Of a DNA stretch of 64,000 bases, positions 45,850 to 59,318 are shown one piece after another. Where the stretch lies: NCBI GenBank assembly GCA_022575985.1, contig JAKSXM010000272.1:8246001-8310000 (forward strand). The letters are read 5' to 3'. How positions within the stretch are numbered: position 1 is the first letter of the stretch; every line of letters begins with the position of its first letter. Under the pieces are notes generated by a model. The model was not told where the DNA came from, made no database searches, and saw only the letters and a program-made list of their open reading frames with translations. The stretch comes from Anagrus nilaparvatae (Eukaryota; Arthropoda; Insecta; Hymenoptera; Mymaridae). The position numbers and the translations under genes are program-made.

Positions 45850-48080
45850 TATACTCTTCATTTTTTTGGGATATTAACTAATATTTTTTGTTCAAATGAT
45901 TAAACTGAGTGTAGTTATAATAATTTTAAGAAAATGTGTTGTATACCCAAAAAATTACTTCTGTATACAGTTTTTGGCCTAAATACGTATCTCAAAAAGT
46001 AAACTAATTAGTAACTTGGTAAATATAATGGTAAATATAACTTGCGAGTACTCTACAAATTTCGGCCAATTAAAGGTCGAATAAACTGAAAGAAAAGCAC
46101 CAAAAGTAAAATTTTACTTATGAGCAAAGATATTTAGCATAGGTTTTGAATTTTAGTAACACAGTTATTCGGAATGTTCTAGGGAAATACTTGAGACGTC
46201 TGGAGATTAAAAAGTAGACGATTCTATTGCAAAATATTATAAAGGTAGACAAAAGTGAAAGAAAAAAGGATAGAAGAAAGATAATGACGAACAACAAAAT
46301 AGCTAGAATAATAGATCAGAAAATTTAAAAAGGAAGCTAAACATAAATAAACATAAGAAAGCTTAAATTGCGTCTGGAAAATCAGTATAATCCAAAAAAA
46401 ATTAAGTTACTACTTTTCATCAGCATAAAATTTGGTATCTAGGGATTACACTGATGCCAAAAAATAGTAAATTTAGGTGAGTTTCCGAATCTAAGCCAAA
46501 CATTGTATTATAAAATGATTAAATTACGGTTAAAGAAAGGAAAAAAGTAGGCGGGGGGGGGGGGTGAGGTAAATGAAATCTTATGGTTGCAGGGAGGAAG
46601 ACGGAGGGAACAAAAGTCGAGTCGAGTCAATTTTGTTGCTGATGTAATTAATTTCAGATGACTGATTAAAAATAATAATTAGTCTCATACTCTCATATTC
46701 GTTAAAAGAAAGTAAACAAATACAGTTACTTTTCACCAATGAAAAAACATTATTTAGTAAAAAAGAATAGTTGAATACACCGATAGTCACCATTTACATT
46801 CACAATAAAAGAGAATTATAAACGCAATTCACTAGAAATTATACATATGTTCTATATAAGTATATTATATCTGGGTATATAATAATAATTGACGATTTAT
46901 TTTAGTTTACATAAATTGTGGTAGAAAACACAAGTTAACCGGAAATATCGAGTTGTATTTGAACACATAGTTATTATCAAAGTTATTTCGTGACTAGAGT
47001 ACTGAATAAAAGAATCAACTTGATATTTAAAGAATAAAAATATAGTAGTAGTACTTTTTTATTGGTAACCAACCTACATAATAAAGATGAATGTATAAAA
47101 AATAATTGGTAGCAGTTGTAACAAATAAAAAATAAATAATATACAAATAATTTGTGTATTTATTTCATTCTCTCTCTCTCTCTGTGTGTCATAAAAAAAG
47201 GGGTTGAAAATTGAAATATTATTGACATGTGTATTTTAGTTTTCTTAATTTACTTTTATTACGACTATTTTCTTATACTTGCATGCATGTCTCTCCTTGT
47301 ATTATATGAAACTTTCTTTCTTTATTATTTATATGTTACAATTATTTACGAAAAATATACATAATATACTTATTATTGCACTTTTTTTTTTTTGAAATTG
47401 TCGCATTATTTTTTTTTCTTGGTATAAAAGTACAAAGTACTTATTTTTTTTTTTTTTAAATTACATGAAATTATTTTCTTTATTTGTATTTTTAGACGTT
47501 GTATTTGTGTGCTATTTCTTTTTTATATTTAGTAAACAATTATTAATAGCAAGAACTCTCAATTGGCTAACGCAAATTTGTAGGAATAAGTTGTAATGAG
47601 TTGTGATCGAGTTTGGTAAAATAAACTTTTTGTAAAAAAAAAATTTCCAACTGTTTTTATAAATAGAATTATAATAATAGCCTGTTCAAAAATTTATTTT
47701 CTTGAAAGTTAAATTACTGATGGCCAGTAGAGTATGCAAGACGATTTCCTTACAAAATGATTCTAAACTGCTTTACGCGATAAGTCTTAACAATCTCGAT
47801 TCAGGCAATCGAATAGGAATAATTTGCAGTTAAATCTTTAGATATAAAATTTTAAGCAAATTAGCGTCTAGGTTTACCAGAAATTACTTTATAGTGAATT
47901 ATAATATGCGTTCATAAAACTGAAAACTTATTTTTGGAAATTTCTATTTGAGTGATTTTTAGGGACCCATATGCAAACAGTGTAACATTAATAAAGAACT
48001 TACCTGAAAGTAATTGAGCTTTATTACTTAATTTTGTTTCTGCAGACATTTTTGTAAAAGGATGTAAATAAATTTTGGAA
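45850..48080. other. AT-rich spacer with homopolymers
   Basis: No gene supported. Contains a G run at 46552-46564 and a CT microsatellite at about 47169-47182. The minus frame at 46581 has no recognisable content. Confidence 0.45.
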
Positions 48081-48084
48081 AAAA

Positions 48085-48470
48085 AACTTATAACCGGTTT
48101 GTGTAATTACAACCAAAATGCATGGAACTTGTTTACTTTCAGCTGAAGACTAGGTATAATACAAATGTCACTCAAAATTACAATACAATTTGCTATTTTT
48201 ATGATTTTTAATTATCACCTTTACTAGATTTTCAGATTCTAAACCCAAATTATCCTGATTCCATAAGCGGCCTTATTCTAAAACGCTACCTAAATCAAAA
48301 TTATTTTAAATCCCTTAATCCGAATTATTACAAGCCCCTAAAACAAAATTATTTTGATTCCCTAAACCTTAATTCTCTAAGTCCCTAAATTGAAATTATT
48401 TATTCTAAGTCCCCTAATCCAAATTATTACCAGCTTCTAAACCTAAATTATTTTAATTCACAAGAGTTGA
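48085..48470. repeat. Inverted copy of the ACATGGAACAT dispersed repeat
   Basis: Starts AAACTTATAACCGGTTTGTG with GCATGGAACTTGTTTAC, then 'AAATTATTTTAAATCCCTTA'-type phrases. It is the complement orientation of 14716-15105. Confidence 0.55.
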
Positions 48471-48474
48471 AAAA

Positions 48475-49995
48475 ATTAAAACCGAATCTTATAAGATATT
48501 CATTACGTATTTCAATACTGTACTAATACTAAAAATAAATTTCTTGACCTCCCAGGTGTGAAACTTGATGGGAAATTTGTTGCACTCGCTCAGCGCCTAG
48601 GTAGGAAGAAATATTGTAAGCACCTTTGGCAAAAAATGTTCAAAACTTTCGCCCAGTATTTGTACCAGTGATTACGCTAGTATTAAAACTTTTCTACCTT
48701 TGGAATTTAAAACTGAGCGTAAAACCTTCTGCAAAATTATCGAATATTTTTAATGGAGTCCAATTTTTTGTCAATAATTAACCAACAACTGTATATAGCT
48801 TAATACCTACAGTGCATAAATATTTTAATGTTCGTAAATCCCAGTTCAATAGCCCGATTTTTTCAGAAATTTTGTACTTGATGCAGTATTGAAATTTGGA
48901 GACAAAATAATGCAATTTTAGTATGCAAAACAAAAATCTTAGTAAAAGATGCAGGTAAATAATGTTAAAACCAATAATGGATAAAACAAATAAATAAAAT
49001 TATATTTAAAAAAAAATTAATTTATTATAAATTAAATAATTTTTATAAATCAGCACTTGTATCAAGCGCAATATTTTTTCAGTGTAGATAATAAATTTAT
49101 TATTACATAATAAAAAAATCAAAGAAAATATTAATTACGCATTTATGATTGCTGATGAAATATAACAAAATTTTTGAATTTTTCTTTTTTTAATTCATTT
49201 ATTAATAGTTAATTATTTAATATTCGATAAAATTTTTAGGAGTGCATTAATTTACAATTTATTTTACAAAAAAGACGTATATTATTTATATAATTTTTTC
49301 ATATATACGTTTTTTTTAAATAATTTATTAGTATTAAAAATATTTATTATAATAATATTTACAACGTTATGCATAACAATTGAAAATTTTTTTAGCCTAA
49401 GAAAAAAAAACAAAGAAATAATTACGGAATTTTGAAATTAGAATTAATTACCGATCGAGTTTTTCCAAATATTCAATTTTGTTTAGAAACTTTATTTTTT
49501 ATTTTCATTTAAAAGTTGTACAAAAAAAAACTCAGTCGGTAATCAATTTTATAGTTCACCACTCCCTTAATTTTTAATAATTTATCACCAAAAAAGCATT
49601 TTAAGCATTAATTTAAAACATTTTTTAAATTTATAACAAAAAATTTAATAAAATTTAAAAGAAAATGATAATAACAAAAAGCTGCTTATTAATTTTAGGG
49701 GAGAGTTACCTAAAACCGAATTTGAAACAGTTTAGTTGTAGAGAAGCATTCTAATGTGCAAAATTACTAATTGAATTTGTTAATTTTTATAAAAATCACG
49801 ATTTTACACAACTTTTCCCTAATTTTTTTTTTAATTTTTCAATTAAAATAATATATATAGCATTTTTTTAAATTAATTAATAATAAATATTCTTAGGGGG
49901 TTTATACGATACATAATAATAATATTTACATTAAATTTTTATATATAATATATACGCACATTTATATTCGAAATGGCATAATTTTTTAACCTTAA
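48475..49995. other. AT-rich spacer downstream of the T-box gene
   Basis: No gene supported. A mixed patch at 48550-48720 has no open frame of note, and a lone TTTTTCAGTG MITE end lies at about 49077-49085. Confidence 0.4.
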
Positions 49996-50009
49996 AAATA
50001 AAAACGGTT

Positions 50010-50015
50010 TTTATT
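50010..50015 (-). terminator. Candidate poly(A) signal of the T-box gene
   Basis: AATAAA on the minus strand about 130 bases after the stop codon, in an AT-rich 3' stretch with several weaker alternatives. Confidence 0.4.
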
Positions 50016-50143
50016 GTAATATAACATAATTTTTAAAATAAATATTAAAACGATATAAAAATTTACACATTTAAGAAAAATCACTTTTAAAAAGTATTTA
50101 AATATATAATATATAAAATTTTTCTAAAAATTTATTTTTTTAA

Positions 50144-51909
50144 CTACGAAGGTGAAATATTTTGTGTTTCTCTACAAAGGCTATCCGTCGGCGATGGTGT
50201 TGTTTTTCTCGATGGTGACCTACTAACAATAGTCGTTGATGTTTTTATCGTTCTAGGACTTGAATATGGTGAAAATCTATGATGTGATAATGTTAATGCC
50301 GATGGATAAACTGGTCTAGGTGCAGCTGGTCCAGTTGGACTGTGTTGCTGTAATTGAACAGGTGTTAATTGCTGTGCCTGTTGTTGCTGTTGTTGCTGCT
50401 GTTGGTGATGATGTGCAGCTGCAAACAATGTTGGGCCAAGTGACGATGCCCACCATAAATGACCTAATTGTTGTTGCTGCTGTTGATGTTGTTGTTGTTG
50501 TTGTTGATGATGTTGATGGCTCGAACTAGCTGCCGCAGCAGCAGCTGCTGCAACTCCTGGGTAAACTAAAGCTGGATTAACTAACTGTGCATAAGGACCA
50601 ACAGCTGCAGCTGCTGCTGCTCTTAATAATATTTGTGAACGTGCTGCCCACATTGCTTTTTCTTCGAGACTTAAATTACTTGCTGCCGCGGCCGCTGCTG
50701 CCGATGCTTGTAATTGATCCATTTCAAATGGAAATCTATGTGGAAATCTTAATGACTGTTGCTCTGCCAACATCGATTCCATTGTTTCCCTGTAAGGGTA
50801 ACTGTTTCATTATGCATTATAATATCGTTTAAATTTTCATAGAAAAATATTTATAATAAAAAATTTTTTATATAAATTATAGGCATGTGTAAGGGGCGTA
50901 ACGGATATATTAAATGTTATATGTTTATATTTTCTTCGAAGTATTAGTGTGATTTATATTTTTATATTAAGATATTATATGGTGAGGATAATAAAGCGAA
51001 TGAATTATGTGATATTCTTTTCTCAAGTGTTATTTTTTTGTTGTTGATAATTTCTTATTTTATGGAATATAGTTTTGGGGTTTTTTTTTGTAATTTATGT
51101 TCAGATAATGTGGTCATATTGTGTGTATCGAATGATTGTGTAGTATGTAAATAATGCATGCATAATTATTATATTTTATGGACATATGCATGAAATTTCA
51201 AATAAAGTATTTTAATTCTAATTTTTGGAATAAGAAATATTTCTTTCTTTTTTTCGGGTAAGTTTTTAATGTAAAATGAATACACTGAAAAAAAAAATTG
51301 CTTCCAGTAAGCTTTTGAATTGGCAATTTGTATTTAAACTTTAGGATTAAAAATATAAATTTTAGGTGGAAATTTTTTTTTCTACGGGACAACAGTTTTT
51401 ACAAAAGTAAAAATACACTGTTATATACTTCTGTGGGTTTTACTATGCTTCGATGAAATTCTCAGAAAATCTGATACTTTGAAAAAAAATTCCGGTAACC
51501 GATAGCGAAATTTTTTTTTTTTAGTCTAGTAAAATCAATGGGAGTTTTTTTACAATGCAGTTTCTTAAATATTTAATTTAAAATATTTAAAATAATTAAT
51601 TTAAAATATTTAATTTAAAACTTTTTGCTTTCATACGAAACAAAACAGTATAGTACAATCTTTGGCCAGAAAAATATAGAAAGATCCCAATTTGCGCATA
51701 AATTTTAAACTGCAATGGTATAAATTACAATTCAGGACATTATTTTTTTATGACCAAGGATCGTATCCAATTTTTCATCAGTTAGAAAAAAAAAATATTT
51801 ATAATAATTTAGTATTCTTAAACTGAACCAACCTCTCAAAATCTGTAAGCCTCGATGAATCTCTAAATCCTTTGGCAAATGGATTACTGTCAATTTTTAG
51901 TTTAGTTAT
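50144..51909 (-). CDS. mid: midline/H15 (Tbx20-type) T-box factor, last two exons only
   Basis: Exon 51833-51909 (77 nt) codes for ITKLKIDSNPFAKGFRDSSR followed by LTDFE, the C-terminal end of the T-box DNA-binding domain. The DSSRLTD extension is typical of the Tbx20/H15/midline group. A GT-AG intron of 1,043 bp (GTTGGT donor, TTACAG acceptor) leads in phase to the last exon, 50144-50789, starting RETMESMLAEQQ. The 214-residue tail has several Ala runs, His/Gln-rich stretches coded by mixed CAA/CAG and CAT/CAC codons, a LGHLWWASSLGP block and a Ser/Thr/Pro-rich end. Tbx20-group proteins act in the nucleus in heart, nervous system and segment patterning. The preceding T-box exons are not seen up to the window edge. 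Orthology to midline versus H15 cannot be settled from this end alone. Confidence 0.9.
50790..51832 (-). other. Last intron of the T-box gene
   Basis: AT-rich intron holding a MITE terminus (TACACTGAAAAAAAA at 51281) and a related fragment at about 51475-51535. No regulatory element is recognisable. Confidence 0.7.
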
Positions 51910-52923
51910 CTGAAAACACAAAAAGAAACAAAAAAGTTTAAAAAACAGTTTTTTTTTAAGCAAAAATTTTAAAAATAAAAATTCGAAAAAACCTCATCCC
52001 TAAACTATAAATAATCGAATGTATCAATTTTTTTTTAAACATGATTTTGTCCACGCAAGTAAATTTCTGTAGTCAGTGAATAAATAAAACATATAAATGT
52101 TCTGACGATTGCAACGATCCGTAACGGATATATTTATACATAAAAAAAGTATCAAACTCATTCTTTCTCTTTTTGACTCCCGGGCATTTAAAATCTAACT
52201 AGTATACCAGTAACAATATATCCGAGCTTTTTTTTCAGCTACTGGTTATATGTGTATTATAAACGCGCAGCAGCATCGATCCAAAGTCAACGGCTCGTAA
52301 AATTAGCGAGAAGCCCCGAGGAAGACCTCTCTTTCTCTTGTGTTATGTTTTATAATTCTAAAATTTTACTGCTACATATATAAATGTTTTTTTTTATGCC
52401 ATGCCATTTTATTTTTGATAAAAAAGTGAGGGTGCAAAATAAAAAAATCTTTTTTTTTTGTTGGATTTATTGATGTATAAAATTTAACATGATATAAATG
52501 ATAAATTTTTCTTTTGTTATATTTTATTGGGGTGACGATTACATTTAAGATAAGATTTATATAATTTTAGTTAAGATTTTATTAGGGATTCATGCATAAG
52601 TAAATTAAGTTTTATTATATCCTTATTGTAGATAAGGGAACTTGTGTGTCTAATTGGTGTTTAATTATCTGGATTTTAAAATTTAAATTAATTCAATAAT
52701 AAAATGTTGAAGATAATATTTTATACCAAAATATTTGATAAAAGAATTTTTCATAGTTAAAGCTTCGAGCTTTTTGAAGAGCTTTCAATTCTTAGAAAAG
52801 GGTTTAGGGAAAGCTCAAGTTATCATATGAAAAACTTGAACTCTATAATTTATTTATGAGCTTAAGATTTAAAGTGCTTAAACCTTTCTTTCAGTTGAGC
52901 TATTTTCAATTTTAGATAGTACT

Positions 52924-52985
52924 TCACTGAAAAAAAATCTGGTTGCGGCTACTGGTATCCCAATCGCTGCAAGATTTCTTTCAGT
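52924..52985. mobile_element. Minimal CACTGAAAAA-family MITE
   Basis: CACTGAAAAAAAATCTGG at the left and AAGATTTCTTTCAGTG at the right, with a GC-richer centre between. One of the short, centre-deleted members. Confidence 0.6.
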
Positions 52986-55900
52986 GTAAAAACTGCATTA
53001 ACTTAAATCTAAAAATTTTTTTTTCTGAAATTTTTATTCCCTTTCCAACAGTTTAAACAAAAAAGAAAATCCGTTTACAACAACCGAAATTCTGTTTAAA
53101 TATCAAATAAAGCACCAAAGTAAAAAGACGATTAAATTCGTATTATCTTTTCTAAAATTTCTCCTTGAACAAATTCATTCAGTCCAAAGAAAAGAAAAAA
53201 TCAAATACTAAACATAATTCAATACAAAGATAAAATAAAAAAAAATGTTCGTAATAGTCTAATTACCTTGCCATATTTAGAAATAATATCTTATTTTTTT
53301 TTCTCTGGTACATAAACATTTAAAAAAATAAAATTTTTCATTCTAATGTATTTCTTATGCATATAATTAAACTAAGTATAATATAATAATTATAATAAAA
53401 AAAAAAATTTATTTTCTCTCACGAAAGAAACAGTATTTTAATATTGCATTGGCAGTATAGAGCGCGGCATAACATAATGACAAGCTTCATTTTTTTTTTT
53501 TTTTTGGATCGACTATCAATTATCGCATTTTATGTCCTCATTTAAAAAGTTATTTAAAAGTGTTATGTATTAAATATTGCTAATATGCTTGTCGAAGAAT
53601 TTTATGTTTCTTTTAAAATTTTGTCTGAAAGTAAGAAGGATATTAAATGCTTCCGTAATTATTTGACTTATAATTTCATTTTTTTTTTATTTTTATTATA
53701 AGTTTAAGTTTAATAAAGAGTATATTAAATTATTATGTACTGTAATTAAGAAACTAATGTTAAATTCTTCGTGTGAAAACTTGTTTTTTTTTTCTTTTTA
53801 TTTGTTTTTTATGTAAAATTTATTTTTTCCAAATTTTTCTTTTTTAAAGTAAATTTTTATTTAATAATACATAATCAAACAAACAAATAATTCTATAATT
53901 ATTTTTTTTGCGCGCAGAAGGTCAGGTGTGAATGATAATACTGATATTATTATTCAATTGGAAAATACAAAAATTTTGGTCTGACTGATCAGAATAGTTT
54001 TCTCGGAGGATTAGTTGATTATTTAGATATTTTCAAATAGTACCAAAATGGTCATTTTTGAGATATTCTAAAATATTGTTTAAATTTTGCTAATTATGTA
54101 TATTCTATAAACCCGAAAAATTTTTGGATGTTGATTACGAGGTTTCCTTTTGAATTGTCTTATTTAAAGAGGCAGGGTCCAAAAATGCTAGTCTTATGCA
54201 ATTTAAGGATGACTCCAAAGAGTCTTAGAATATAGAAAAATGGTTGGATTTTTTAGCATTCTACGCTTACAATTCGTCTCCGAAACGGAGACTTTTTCAC
54301 CTTATAAACTTGTTTTCAGTTGTGATCATTTATTTTTCTATAGTAAAGTCGTATTCAACTTTCTTTGCAAGTTTCTTGCTAACATACAAAGAACCCTTTT
54401 TAAAAAAATGTTAGACATACTAGCGAAGTGTTATAAATTCTTCATTAATTTTTTATTATTTCTGTCAAAACTTTATTAAAAAAGTAATTTTTTTAACAAA
54501 GTTTCAACTCATAAAATATTCATTAAAAAAATAAAAGTCTCAAAAGGCGAAGCTTTTAATAATGAATTCTACACTTTCTGAATATTGATTTATATGAAAC
54601 AACTTTTTTACAATTAAACGATTTTATACAAAATTTTAATTATACACCAAAAATTTGAAGAAAAAAAAATAAAAGAAATAATAAAAAAAAAATTTAATTA
54701 CTAATATTAATTCTGTAAAAATTAATAAATTATTTTACGACGTGTAATTTAAATATTTAACATAATTACTATTTTAGTGTATAATTATACACTAAAAGTA
54801 AAAATAATTATTTTAAGTACCAAAAATGGAAGATGAATAGATGCAATAAGTAACATTATTTTTGATGTTTTACTATTTTTTAAGATAAAATATTCGAAAA
54901 ATCTTACATCATAATCCAAGAATACAAAATTTACACACTAAAAGTATAAAATTTTAAAAATATAAGTGAAAGCACGTATATAAACGTCCACGAAAACTGG
55001 CATATTTTTCTACTGTTGTATAAAAAAAATTTAGACATAATATTAACATGTCTGTATGTTATAAAACAAAACTAGCATAAATAATAAAAAAAGGTGGGAA
55101 AGTTATTAGCAAACAATGAAAACTTTTTTCATATACCTAGTAATAACTTTATTATAGATTTCGGAAGGAAGTTTTTTTTTTTAATTATAATTATTACGTT
55201 ACAACATTATTAGTAAAAGAGAACTTTTTTTTGTTTACGAAATGTAGATAATTTTAATTTAATAGATTTTTTCAATTGACAAATTTGTCCTAGTTTTAGA
55301 TTAAGTAATTTTACATTTAATGTAATTGATTATTTTGTAATTTTTTATTTAATTTTCATTTATTTAATTTAACAATCAGGATATTTTAGATAATTATTTT
55401 TAAGACTTTTTTCGAATGTATATTAGGCTGGATGTTATTTTGTAAATTTTTTTTTTGTTGCAGAATAATTGGTCAAATTTGATAAGTAAATGAAATTTTG
55501 GCAAATTTTTATTTGGAAACAGAAAAAGCTGGCCCCAGAAATTGTTGCCAAAATTTGTCCAAAAAAATCCAGATTTTAGAAATTTTATTGATTTTATGTT
55601 ATTTTCTGTTTTACTATAGGGATTATCTAATAAGATTTCAGTACTATTACAGGAACTTTTGTAAATTTTGTTAATGAATAAAATTTTGGTTTGATAACCT
55701 AAGTATTATGTTTGCTGATTTAGAAAAAAATTCAAAACTTAAATTTTTCCATTTTCTGAACATCAAGCACGTTTTTACGCAAATATTTGGGACCGAGAAA
55801 AAAATTTGTAAAAAAAGTGCTATTGAAAGTTTAAAGAATCTAATTATTGAAAATAAGCTTCAAGCAATGAATGCAAGATAATTGGATACTATCCAAAATC

Positions 55901-57769
55901 TTACTTGAACTACAGTACTGTGCAATAGAAATATCAACTGGATTCTTAAGTTAGGATTATCGTCCTGATTTACCATTCAATCACCAACTTATGGATTTAC
56001 ATTTTGGTGATTTTATTTCATGAACAACAGAGCAACTTTAGGCATTCAAAGCTATTAAAAATAAGTAAATTTTTTAAATAATCTTATGGCTAATATAATC
56101 TTTTTCGTAAATATAATAACCACATCAAAAAAAATCAACGCCTGTGTCTTAAAATGTTTAAAAATTTGCAACAAATAAAAAAAAAAAATAAAAGAAATTA
56201 TAACAAAAATATCAAAAGAAACCGAATATAAAGATATTTCAATTTCTTTTAATCTTTTTTTTTTATTATTATTTTACATAAAAATCATAAAACTTCCTCA
56301 TCATCATTTGCTGTCGTCGTCATTTTCTAATGTTTCTTTTTTTGCAACAAAAAGTGTAGTATAAGGGAAGTGGGCCAGATGTTTAGTTAATGATGTCAGT
56401 TAAAGAAATTATGTACAACATTTTATTCCTTTTTTTTTATGTTTCATAAAACACGGTGGCAAAAATTTACACATATAAATCTTGCAAAGAAAAAAAATTT
56501 GTATTATAAAGATTTTTAAAAAAATTTTTTCAAAACTTTAAGAGTTATAGAGTCATATTACTCAACTTTTATTTAAATATGTGTTAGTTTTTTTTTTACT
56601 ACTATATCTGTGATCTTTAAAGGGTAATTGGACCACCCAATTTTTAAGTTAAAGGGATTTTTTTGCAGTTGTATTGTAATATATTTATTTTGTTAAAATG
56701 ACTGAAAGTGAAGAAGTGTAAAAACTTATGATTACGACCTTATTATTTCTGGCATATTGAAAAAAAAATTTTTTTTTTGCAATAATATAAAAAGCTTTGA
56801 TATTTGAGCTTTTTTTAAATATTCAACGATTCAAATATTTTTATACGTTAAAAGTAAATTAATAATTTTTTTAAACCTTTTTTATTTTTGTTTTAATAAA
56901 CATTTATATGCAAAAGAAACAGTTTTAAATTTTCTTTTTTCAAATTTACACTCTTTGTTAAACTTATAAATATTTTGCAAAACTAATTATGTCGTACAAT
57001 AAGTAAAAATAAATAAATGTTTAATTTTTTTTATTCAAAAGTTTCTCCTACTTCCAAGTTTAAATTTTCAGCTTATTTCGAGAAGCAAACCAATTTTTGA
57101 TTTATATATCCGAAATTTGGATTTTTCTGGGCATGCAGCTCTGAGATTGATTTTATCCTTCTGACTTAAATGTAAATATATATTGTTTTCATTAAAAATT
57201 CTGCAAAATTTGATAAACAAGTCAATGAGAGATAAAAATGTCATATTTAATCAGAATCCGCCATTTCACTGAAATACTTTAACACGTAAGCTAAAAAAAA
57301 AATACTTGTGCTCTTATTATCTTCAAAAACGTGCAAAAATAAGCCATTAAAGTTACTATCTTAGCGATAAATTAAATCTTAAGTTAGCTGTAGTGATAAC
57401 TCTCATGACTTTTGGTTATTTTTCGTATTATTTTTGATAATTAAACTCATCTTTATTTTTAGCATGGAAAGTTTATGAATTTATTTTTTAATGGCAATTA
57501 AAATTAATAATTTTTATTCAAGAATATATTATGGCTTTGGTTAGAAAAATAAAGTATGACCCAATTTGAAAATAAATTTTAACGATAAACAAAATTCTGA
57601 AATGTTATTTTTTGCGGCAAAACGTTGTATAATAATTTTTTTTCGGTGTGGAATTGCTTCTGCTCAACGGCGAGTTGGCTGGGAAATACTTGTCCTCTGG
57701 CTGACAAAATCTGTCACCAAATAGCAAAATTTACCGTAACAGATTAAAGTTTTTTGAGAAAAAATTCTA

Positions 57770-58112
57770 CTTTGAAAAAAAAAATCCGCTTATGGCAAGC
57801 AAAATTCCGTTTACCACGAATGGATTTCCCTTTTGCGGCTAGCAGATTTCCGCTTGTGGCTAGAGGATTTTTTTTCTTACTCAATAGTGCAAATGACCTA
57901 AAATTTAAAAAAAATTTTTTTTTTAATTATTTTTGCTCATTTAGGGTATGCTTGCAGCGGTACAATGCGAAAAACAAATTTTTTTCAAAAAAAAAAGAAA
58001 AAAATTTTGATTTTAATTTTTATTATGTTTTGAGTAATTCGCAATCGAAAAATTTTGGTTGGTCACAAGCGGGACTCTGCCAACGACAAACAGATTTTTT
58101 TTTTTTGCAGTG
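57770..58112. mobile_element. Longer CACTGAAAAA-family MITE
   Basis: The left end is a diverged CTTTGAAAAAAAAAATCCGC and the right end TTTTTTTTGCAGTG. In between are repeated GC cores (CCGCTTATGGCAAGC, CCGCTTGTGGC) and the AAATGACCTAAAATTTAAAA-type arm seen at 5640. The plus frame through it is not a gene. Confidence 0.6.
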
Positions 58113-59270
58113 TACAATATTATTTTACTACTAATGTAACATTTTTTGGCTCTAATCCTAAAAAAATAAATTTAATGGTTTTTATATCTTCTGAAATAAA
58201 CGCATAAATCATAATATTTACTGACCAAGAGAGCCAAATATTTATATTATTATGTATATTAACACAGAAATTACGTTTTTCATAACATCATTATGATATA
58301 TTTTGTAAAATGGCCATTCTTTTGCAGTAGATAAATATCAAAAAATCATCGTAATCATTATTATTGTGAGTACACATGGGTCAATTTATATTATATGCGA
58401 TCATATAATATGTGAAACATAATTTGTGTCGGTTTTGATTTATTAGGCACGATCACCCTATATAAATATATATAGATGGAATCGTGCCCTATAATTTTGT
58501 CAGGAAAAAAGAAATGAAAAAGTCCTAAAAATGTCTAATTCCTGGAGAAATTTTATACCCATGTAATTTCGATGCCTCTAATATGCTTATATTGAATGTC
58601 TGTTTGTGAGTATGACTGTATGATCGAGAAACTGTGTTTATAAATGTTTTGACTGACTTGATAAATCAAAAAATAGCTCTGAATGCAAATTTTTTAAATC
58701 TGATCTACTTGGGCCAGCCGTAAGCCAAAATTTATATTATCCAGTAGTTTTTGAGTAATAACAAAAAAACCGATTTCAGATATTGAAAAGTTAAGAAAAA
58801 ATGATAATAAATGAACTATTTTTTAATTTTCCATTATCCAAAGGATATCTAGTAACTATTGCAAAAAAAAAATTAATGCACTTCAAGTATAAGAAACTAA
58901 TCACGCAACTGATAAAGATCAACTATCTGTTACCTAAAATGATCACTTTCGTTACCTATAAATATTAGTCTTTAATAGAGATATTGTTAAGATGAAACTC
59001 TCAATGAATATGTGATCGTGCCTTAGCTTTTTTACAAATATAAATTATCCGTGCGACTTCTTAATATAATAAAAATTTAATCTTTTCCTATTTTAAATTA
59101 TTTAGAAGTGATAAAATGCAAAAAATGTTGCTATTTTTATGTTCTCGTCTGTGACTAATTAGAGCAAGTGAGTTGCATTTGGATAATTAAAAAAAAGTGA
59201 TAAAAGCAGTTTGCATTGATTTATCATTTTGAAAAATTTTGAGGAACTAATTTTTTTTGAATTAAAAATA

Positions 59271-59318
59271 CACTGAGAAAAAAATCCAGTTGCCACAACC
59301 AGGTTTTTTTTTTCAGTG
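59271..59318. mobile_element. 48-bp CACTGAAAAA-family MITE
   Basis: CACTGAGAAAAAAATCCAGT and its near-complement ending TTTTTTTTTCAGTG, with TA on both sides. This is the smallest complete member here: a bare hairpin of the termini and core. Confidence 0.75.

Noticed and set aside
50320..50832. Plus-strand frames opposite the T-box last exon
   Set aside because: They are antisense shadows of the Ala/Gln/His repeats.
57754..58134. 126-codon plus frame
   Set aside because: It spans a MITE, and its repeated RLWQ/RLPR-like pieces are the MITE cores.
58440..58500. Possible tRNA-like hairpin with CACGATC/GATCGTG pieces
   Set aside because: No A/B boxes or cloverleaf spacing could be drawn.
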